This document shows positions 60,233 through 64,000 of a DNA stretch of 64,000 nucleotides, piece after piece. The notes beneath the pieces are model-generated. The model searched no databases, had not been told where the DNA came from, and saw only the letters and a program-made list of their open reading frames with translations. Both the position numbers and the translations under genes were made by a program. Where the stretch lies: positions 1,860,001 through 1,924,000 of the forward strand of contig CP170191.1 in assembly GCA_042434945.1 (NCBI GenBank). Direction: 5' to 3'. How positions within the stretch are numbered: the first letter of the stretch is position 1; the number at the start of each line of letters is the position of its first letter. The stretch is from Escherichia hormaechei_A. Lineage in GTDB: Bacteria > Pseudomonadota > Gammaproteobacteria > Enterobacterales > Enterobacteriaceae.

Positions 60233-61657
60233 TTAGTGTTTGATCATTACATGCCGGACTACCGTGTAATCCTCAAGTCCGTAGACCGACATATCTTTGC
60301 CATAACCGGATAACTTCATCCCGCCGTGCGGCATTTCGCTCACCAGCATAAAATGGGTATTGACCCAGGTGCAGCCATACTGCAACCGTGCGCTGAGGCG
60401 ATGGGCGCGTCCGACGTCTTTTGTCCAGACGGACGAGGCCAGGCCGTATTGCGAATCGTTGGCCCAGTTCAGCACCTGCGCTTCATCCTCAAATTCTGTC
60501 ACGCTGACCACCGGGCCAAACACTTCTCGCTGGACGATCGCATCTTCCTGCTTCGCCCCGGCCAGCAGCGTTGGCTGGAAGTAATATCCTGCCCCCTCTC
60601 TTTTACTGCCACCGGTGACGACGCGGATATGTCCAAGGGTTTTGGCTTCGTCCACGGCAGCACAAACGCGGGAAAGATGCGCTGCGGAGCTGAGCGGGCC
60701 CAGCTCGGTTGACGCATCGTCCGGCGCGCCCATTTTCAGGCTGGCAACGGCTGCGCCCAGCTTTTCGACCAGCGCGGGGTAAATCCCCTTCTGGGCATAG
60801 ATACGACAGGCTGCGGTACAATCCTGACCAGCATTGTAGAAACCAAACGTACGCACGCCTTCAACCACGGCATCCAAATCTGCATCGTCAAAGACAATGA
60901 CCGGGGCTTTTCCGCCCAATTCCATATGGGTACGTTTAACTGAAGATGCGGTATGCCCGATAATATGTTCTCCGGTAGCAATAGAGCCGGTGAGAGAAAC
61001 CATACGGACTTTTTCGTGGCCGGTCAGCGGATCTCCTACGGTTTTTCCGCGACCAAACAGCACGTTCAGCACACCTGGCGGGAAGATATCTTTCGCCAGT
61101 TCCGCCAGCTTCAGCGCCGTCAACGGGGTGATTTCAGACGGCTTGATGACGACACAGTTTCCCGCCGCCAGCGCGGGCGCCAGCTTCCACGCCGCCATCA
61201 TCAGAGGGTAGTTCCAGGGCGCAATAGAGGCGACAACGCCAACCGGGTCGCGGCGGATCATTGAGGTATGTCCTTGGAGGTATTCTCCGGCAGCCAGCCC
61301 GTTCAGGCAGCGGGCGGCCCCGGCAAAGAAGCGAAACACATCGACCACGGCCGGGATCTCATCCCCCTGAACACAGTGCAGCGGTTTCCCGCAGTTAAGG
61401 GACTCCACTTTTGCGAACGCGTCAGCGTTGGCTTCTATCACATCAGCCAGTTTCAACAGACATTCGGCGCGCGTTTTCGGCGTCGTTTGTCCCCACTCTG
61501 TGAACGCGCGATCGGCAGCCTGGACGGCAGCGTCCACCTGTGCTGCCGACGCTTCAGCAATCTCCAGCAGCACTTCACCCGTGGCAGGATTATAAACCGC
61601 CTGCTTCTCACCTTCGCCGGTCACCAGTTCACCATTAATCAGCAATTGATTTTGCAT
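60233..61657 (-). CDS. patD: Gamma-aminobutyraldehyde dehydrogenase PatD
   Basis: A 474-residue NAD-dependent aldehyde dehydrogenase that oxidises 4-aminobutanal to GABA in the putrescine (PatA-PatD) pathway. The catalytic Cys lies in NAGQDCTAACRIY, the general base Glu in MELGGKAPVIVF, and the NAD fold in LTGSIATGEHI. It matches E. coli PatD (YdcW/Prr) in length. In E. coli it is the last gene of ydcSTUV-patD; here the transporter genes are absent and ydcR is the next gene upstream. Confidence 0.95.
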   Translation of the reverse strand: MQNQLLINGELVTGEGEKQAVYNPATGEVLLEIAEASAAQVDAAVQAADRAFTEWGQTTPKTRAECLLKLADVIEANADAFAKVESLNCGKPLHCVQGDEIPAVVDVFRFFAGAARCLNGLAAGEYLQGHTSMIRRDPVGVVASIAPWNYPLMMAAWKLAPALAAGNCVVIKPSEITPLTALKLAELAKDIFPPGVLNVLFGRGKTVGDPLTGHEKVRMVSLTGSIATGEHIIGHTASSVKRTHMELGGKAPVIVFDDADLDAVVEGVRTFGFYNAGQDCTAACRIYAQKGIYPALVEKLGAAVASLKMGAPDDASTELGPLSSAAHLSRVCAAVDEAKTLGHIRVVTGGSKREGAGYYFQPTLLAGAKQEDAIVQREVFGPVVSVTEFEDEAQVLNWANDSQYGLASSVWTKDVGRAHRLSARLQYGCTWVNTHFMLVSEMPHGGMKLSGYGKDMSVYGLEDYTVVRHVMIKH

Positions 61658-61796
61658 AGCATCGTCCTGTTGAAATCGACATTGTTTTCGCTGTCAGCAC
61701 ACGTTCTGGCGGGCAGAAACGTGACAACGTCACGTTACCAATCCGCGCTCCCTTACTAAAGGTAGACCGCGCGCCATGTCGCTTCAGAAATTTTCA

Positions 61797-63221
61797 TCAA
61801 GGTGTGACTGGGTGCAGCATCATTTCGCGGATTAACCCCGCCAGCTGGACGACCGCCTGCTCCTCCCGCTCGCCCCAGCCCCATGAGGTATTGAAACGGA
61901 AAAACGGTGTCCAGATATTGGAGGTGGAAAACATCTTGCCGGGCGCAATGCTGATTTGATGGGTTAACGCCTTCTCACTCAACCGCCCCGCATCCAGCTG
62001 TTCAGGCAGTTCAAGCCATAAAAAGTAGCCGCTGTCGTTATGATGGATTTTGACGCCGGCAGGCATATGACGCAAAAGCGATTGCCAGGCCTGCTGTTTG
62101 CGTTCAGCAAGCGTGCGTCGCAGACGGCGAAGGTGGGCGTCGTAACGTTTGGTCGCCAGGTAATCCACCAGCGCCAGCTGCATGGGAGAGCTGGTGGACA
62201 ACGTACTCATCAGCTGCAACTGCTGAATACGGCGCGCATGTTTTCCCGCCGCCACCCAGCCAATACGGAAACCGGCCACCAGACACTTGGAGAATGAGGA
62301 GCAGTGCAACGTCATATCCTGCTTATCCCAGGCCTTTGCCGGAAGCGGCTTTTCACGGCCAAAGTAGAGTTCGCTGTAAACATCGTCTTCAATCAGCGTG
62401 ACGTTATGCCGGGTGAGTAAGGCCACCAGCTGAGCTTTCTTCTCTGCACTCAGCGTGAAGCCGAGCGGGTTCTGACTGTTGGTCATCAGCCAGCAGGCTT
62501 TCACCGGATAATCATTTAACGCCTGCTCAAGGGCACTGAGATCGATGCCCTCACGCACGTCAGTGGCAACCGACAGCGCTTTCAGTTTCAGACGTTCAAG
62601 CGCCTGGAGTGCACCATAAAAACAGGGGTTTTCAACGATAACCCAGTCCCCTGGTTCAGTCACAGCCTGCAAACTGAGGTTAAGCGCCTCAAGCGCGCCC
62701 GCGGTGATCACAATTTCATCCGGGGAGATATTCATTCCCTGCTGAGCGTAGCGGCGGGCAATGGCATGACGTAAGTCGACGTTACCCGGCGGCAGGTTTT
62801 CGATCACGCTCATGGCGGTAGCCGTTTTGCTGACGTTAGCCAGCGATCGGTTGAGTTGCTGAAGCGGGAAAAGGCGCGGATCGGGAAACGCCGAGGCAAA
62901 AGGGACAACGGAGGGGTCGCGGCTGGCCTGTAGCACGTCGAAAATATAGGTGTTGATGTCGACCACTTCATCGCGCATCACCTGCGCGGGCGGTGCAGGC
63001 TGGTGTGTGGTCGGGCGGGCGGCAACGTAATAGCCTGACTGCGGTCTGGCAACAATGCGCCCCTGACTTTCCAGCATCTGATACGCGTGGCCCACGGTCA
63101 TAAAACTCATGCCGCTGCTTGCCACCTGCTCTCGCAGAGAAGGCAGCTTATCGCCCGGCAACCATACGCCAAGCTCAATCTGCGAGATAATTTGTTGCGC
63201 CAGACGCTGGTATTTTTTCAT
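61797..63221 (-). CDS. ydcR: MocR-type PLP-dependent regulator YdcR
   Basis: A 474-residue MocR regulator. An N-terminal GntR winged helix (GDKLPSLREQVASSGMSFMTVGHAYQMLESQG) is fused to a class I aminotransferase domain. The PLP lysine lies in CSSFSKCLVAGFRIG. It matches E. coli YdcR closely. The family senses a PLP-linked amino compound; a link to putrescine/GABA genes is suggested by neighbouring patD. In E. coli ydcR adjoins ydcSTUV-patD. Confidence 0.94.
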   Translation of the reverse strand: MKKYQRLAQQIISQIELGVWLPGDKLPSLREQVASSGMSFMTVGHAYQMLESQGRIVARPQSGYYVAARPTTHQPAPPAQVMRDEVVDINTYIFDVLQASRDPSVVPFASAFPDPRLFPLQQLNRSLANVSKTATAMSVIENLPPGNVDLRHAIARRYAQQGMNISPDEIVITAGALEALNLSLQAVTEPGDWVIVENPCFYGALQALERLKLKALSVATDVREGIDLSALEQALNDYPVKACWLMTNSQNPLGFTLSAEKKAQLVALLTRHNVTLIEDDVYSELYFGREKPLPAKAWDKQDMTLHCSSFSKCLVAGFRIGWVAAGKHARRIQQLQLMSTLSTSSPMQLALVDYLATKRYDAHLRRLRRTLAERKQQAWQSLLRHMPAGVKIHHNDSGYFLWLELPEQLDAGRLSEKALTHQISIAPGKMFSTSNIWTPFFRFNTSWGWGEREEQAVVQLAGLIREMMLHPVTP

Positions 63222-63303
63222 CAGATTCTCCTTATTGCTGACAGTGTATATCAGCAGGAGAAAAAGAGAAGATTTTGCTAACTGTTATAGGAAACGCGGC
63301 AGA

Positions 63304-63492
63304 TTACTTGCGGTACTCTGTAATGTGATTCTGAGCAGAACGCGCTGCGGCCAGGTGGTCGAGCGTGATCATCGACGATTTGCAGAAAATGCATTTCGCG
63401 CCGAACGGATTTTTGTCAGACACATCAAAAGCTGAGGTGCGGTACTGCGAGCCATGACAGCATGGGCAGCGGAAATGGATATAAGAAGTCAT
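63304..63492 (-). CDS. Small zinc-ribbon protein (YnfU-like)
   Basis: A 62-residue protein with two Cys pairs, CPCC and CIFC, about 24 residues apart, making a zinc ribbon (FRCPCCHGSQYRTSAFDVSD, then GAKCIFCKSSMITL). It resembles small zinc-binding proteins of the YnfU type found in enterics and prophages. CAGGAG lies seven bases before the ATG. Function is unknown. It lies 82 bases upstream of ydcR on the same strand. Confidence 0.8.
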   Translation of the reverse strand: MTSYIHFRCPCCHGSQYRTSAFDVSDKNPFGAKCIFCKSSMITLDHLAAARSAQNHITEYRK

Positions 63493-63885
63493 AGGATTCT
63501 CCTGTAAACGTAAAAACGTAAATTACTCATGAGCCGATCAGGCAATAAATGGTTCGATACAAAACTAATCGGAATGTAGATAAAGACCCAAGAGAGGCTG
63601 CGGAGAGGCACAACGTGATGAGAACTGCTTTATAAAACTACGTCAGATATTTATTTGGATTCAAAACCAGAAATCCATTAACGCATGTTGCTGGCGACAA
63701 AGCAAGCTGTTTAATGCGTAAAAATCATAAAAAGAAATTTTTTATTCTTCCTTGTTACCTATATCAGCCAGATAAAGTTCAGCTTTTCCCACAACTGTTA
63801 TAGATAAATTATCGATTTCTGCTTCTGATATCTCATTTGCCGCCTCTCTATCATAACAGTACACCGTTTAACATTGAGGCAGTGC
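63493..63885. other. AT-rich intergenic region before the cytochrome bd-type gene
   Basis: This 393-base region presumably holds the promoter of the oxidase gene. On the minus strand a 40-codon frame at 63742-63864 could start at GTG and ends YLADIGNKEE. It has an acidic, protein-like composition but no clear ribosome binding site and no family that I recognise. No complete gene is otherwise seen. Confidence 0.35.
63742..63864 (-). CDS. Possible small ORF or gene remnant
   Basis: A 40-residue frame (GTG start, residues including REAANEISEAEIDNLSIT and KAELYLADIGNKEE). It is bounded upstream by a stop two codons before the GTG. Composition (acidic helix then a beta-like strand) is not random-looking, but there is no Shine-Dalgarno motif. 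It may be the C-terminal remnant of a lost gene. I do not recognise it. Confidence 0.2.
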   Translation of the reverse strand: MYCYDREAANEISEAEIDNLSITVVGKAELYLADIGNKEE

Positions 63886-64000
63886 ATGTTTGGTTTAGAT
63901 GCGTTTCATCTTGCGCGAATACAGTTCGCCTTTACCGTATCCTTTCATATTATTTTTCCGGCGATAACCATTGGCCTGGCGAGCTATCTCGCCGTGCTGG
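63886..64000 (+). CDS. Cytochrome bd-type quinol oxidase subunit I, start only
   Basis: Thirty-eight residues are visible: MFGLDAFHLARIQFAFTVSFH and IIFPAITIGLASYLAVL follow one another. The order Leu-Ala-Arg-Ile-Gln-Phe then a membrane helix with an early His (the high-spin haem ligand position of CydA) marks a subunit I start. The sequence is nearer to the cyanide-insensitive (CioA/short Q-loop) group than to E. coli CydA or AppC. The rest lies beyond the window, probably followed by a subunit II gene. Confidence 0.85.
   Translation, partial: MFGLDAFHLARIQFAFTVSFHIIFPAITIGLASYLAVL

Overview
The window is chromosomal DNA of an Enterobacteriaceae member close to Enterobacter, Leclercia or Citrobacter. 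Most proteins can be recognised as orthologues of E. coli or Salmonella chromosomal genes, and gene order follows the E. coli fdn-nar-ansP-ydcR segment with Salmonella-type insertions (ompD, smvA with its TetR regulator, srfABC). No rRNA, tRNA, CRISPR array, insertion sequence or complete prophage was seen. Three REP/BIME repeat units lie between genes, as is usual in enterics. I cannot fix the species from the sequence alone.

Layout. 1-4.5 kb: an Rrf2 regulator (cut by the window edge) divergent from a type II NADH dehydrogenase-like flavoprotein, then araJ, a PPK2 polyphosphate kinase and an AT-rich ccdAB-like toxin-antitoxin pair. 4.5-22.5 kb: an anaerobic respiration block with formate dehydrogenase N (fdnGHI, with an in-frame selenocysteine TGA), the exporter yddG, porin ompD, efflux pump smvA with its regulator, the nitrate transporter narU and nitrate reductase Z (narZYWV). 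FdnGHI and NarZYWV share the quinone pool, so together they can make a formate-to-nitrate chain. 22.5-30.4 kb: nhoA, a flavin reductase-like gene, a CHAP-fold amidase with a probable periplasmic immunity partner, a second full-length EF-G with a divergent ArsR regulator, an unrecognised HTH protein, an LpxL-type acyltransferase paralogue, pptA and yncG.

30.5-38 kb: a tight eight-gene operon (two solute-binding proteins, permease, ATPase, GNAT acetyltransferase, FMN monooxygenase, M20 deacetylase, luciferase-like monooxygenase). Its gene content matches the Bacillus yxe/ytm-type pathway that imports, N-acetylates, oxygenates and deacetylates S-modified cysteines. I infer a sulfur salvage role.

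38-51 kb: a P-loop kinase-like gene, a cupin/LysR divergent pair, ansP, yncE and yncD with a Fur-like box, mcbR, curA, an XRE-cupin regulator divergent from mnaT-ydcZ, ydcY and a DppA-like binding protein. 51.5-58 kb: srfA-srfB-srfC, a translationally coupled operon of unknown function that pairs a membrane protein, an actin/Hsp70-fold protein and a protein with a degenerate P-loop. 58-64 kb: an alpha/beta hydrolase, ortT, duplicated yeaR plus yoaG behind an NsrR-type box, patD, ydcR (without the ydcSTUV transporter found between them in E. coli), a small zinc-ribbon protein, and the start of a cytochrome bd-type oxidase subunit I running off the right edge.

The best candidates for new biology are the amidase/immunity pair, srfABC, the EF-G paralogue under a dedicated regulator, the S-modified cysteine operon, and the ccdAB-like pair with an unusual antitoxin. 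All functional statements are from sequence reading and recalled family knowledge; no search was run.
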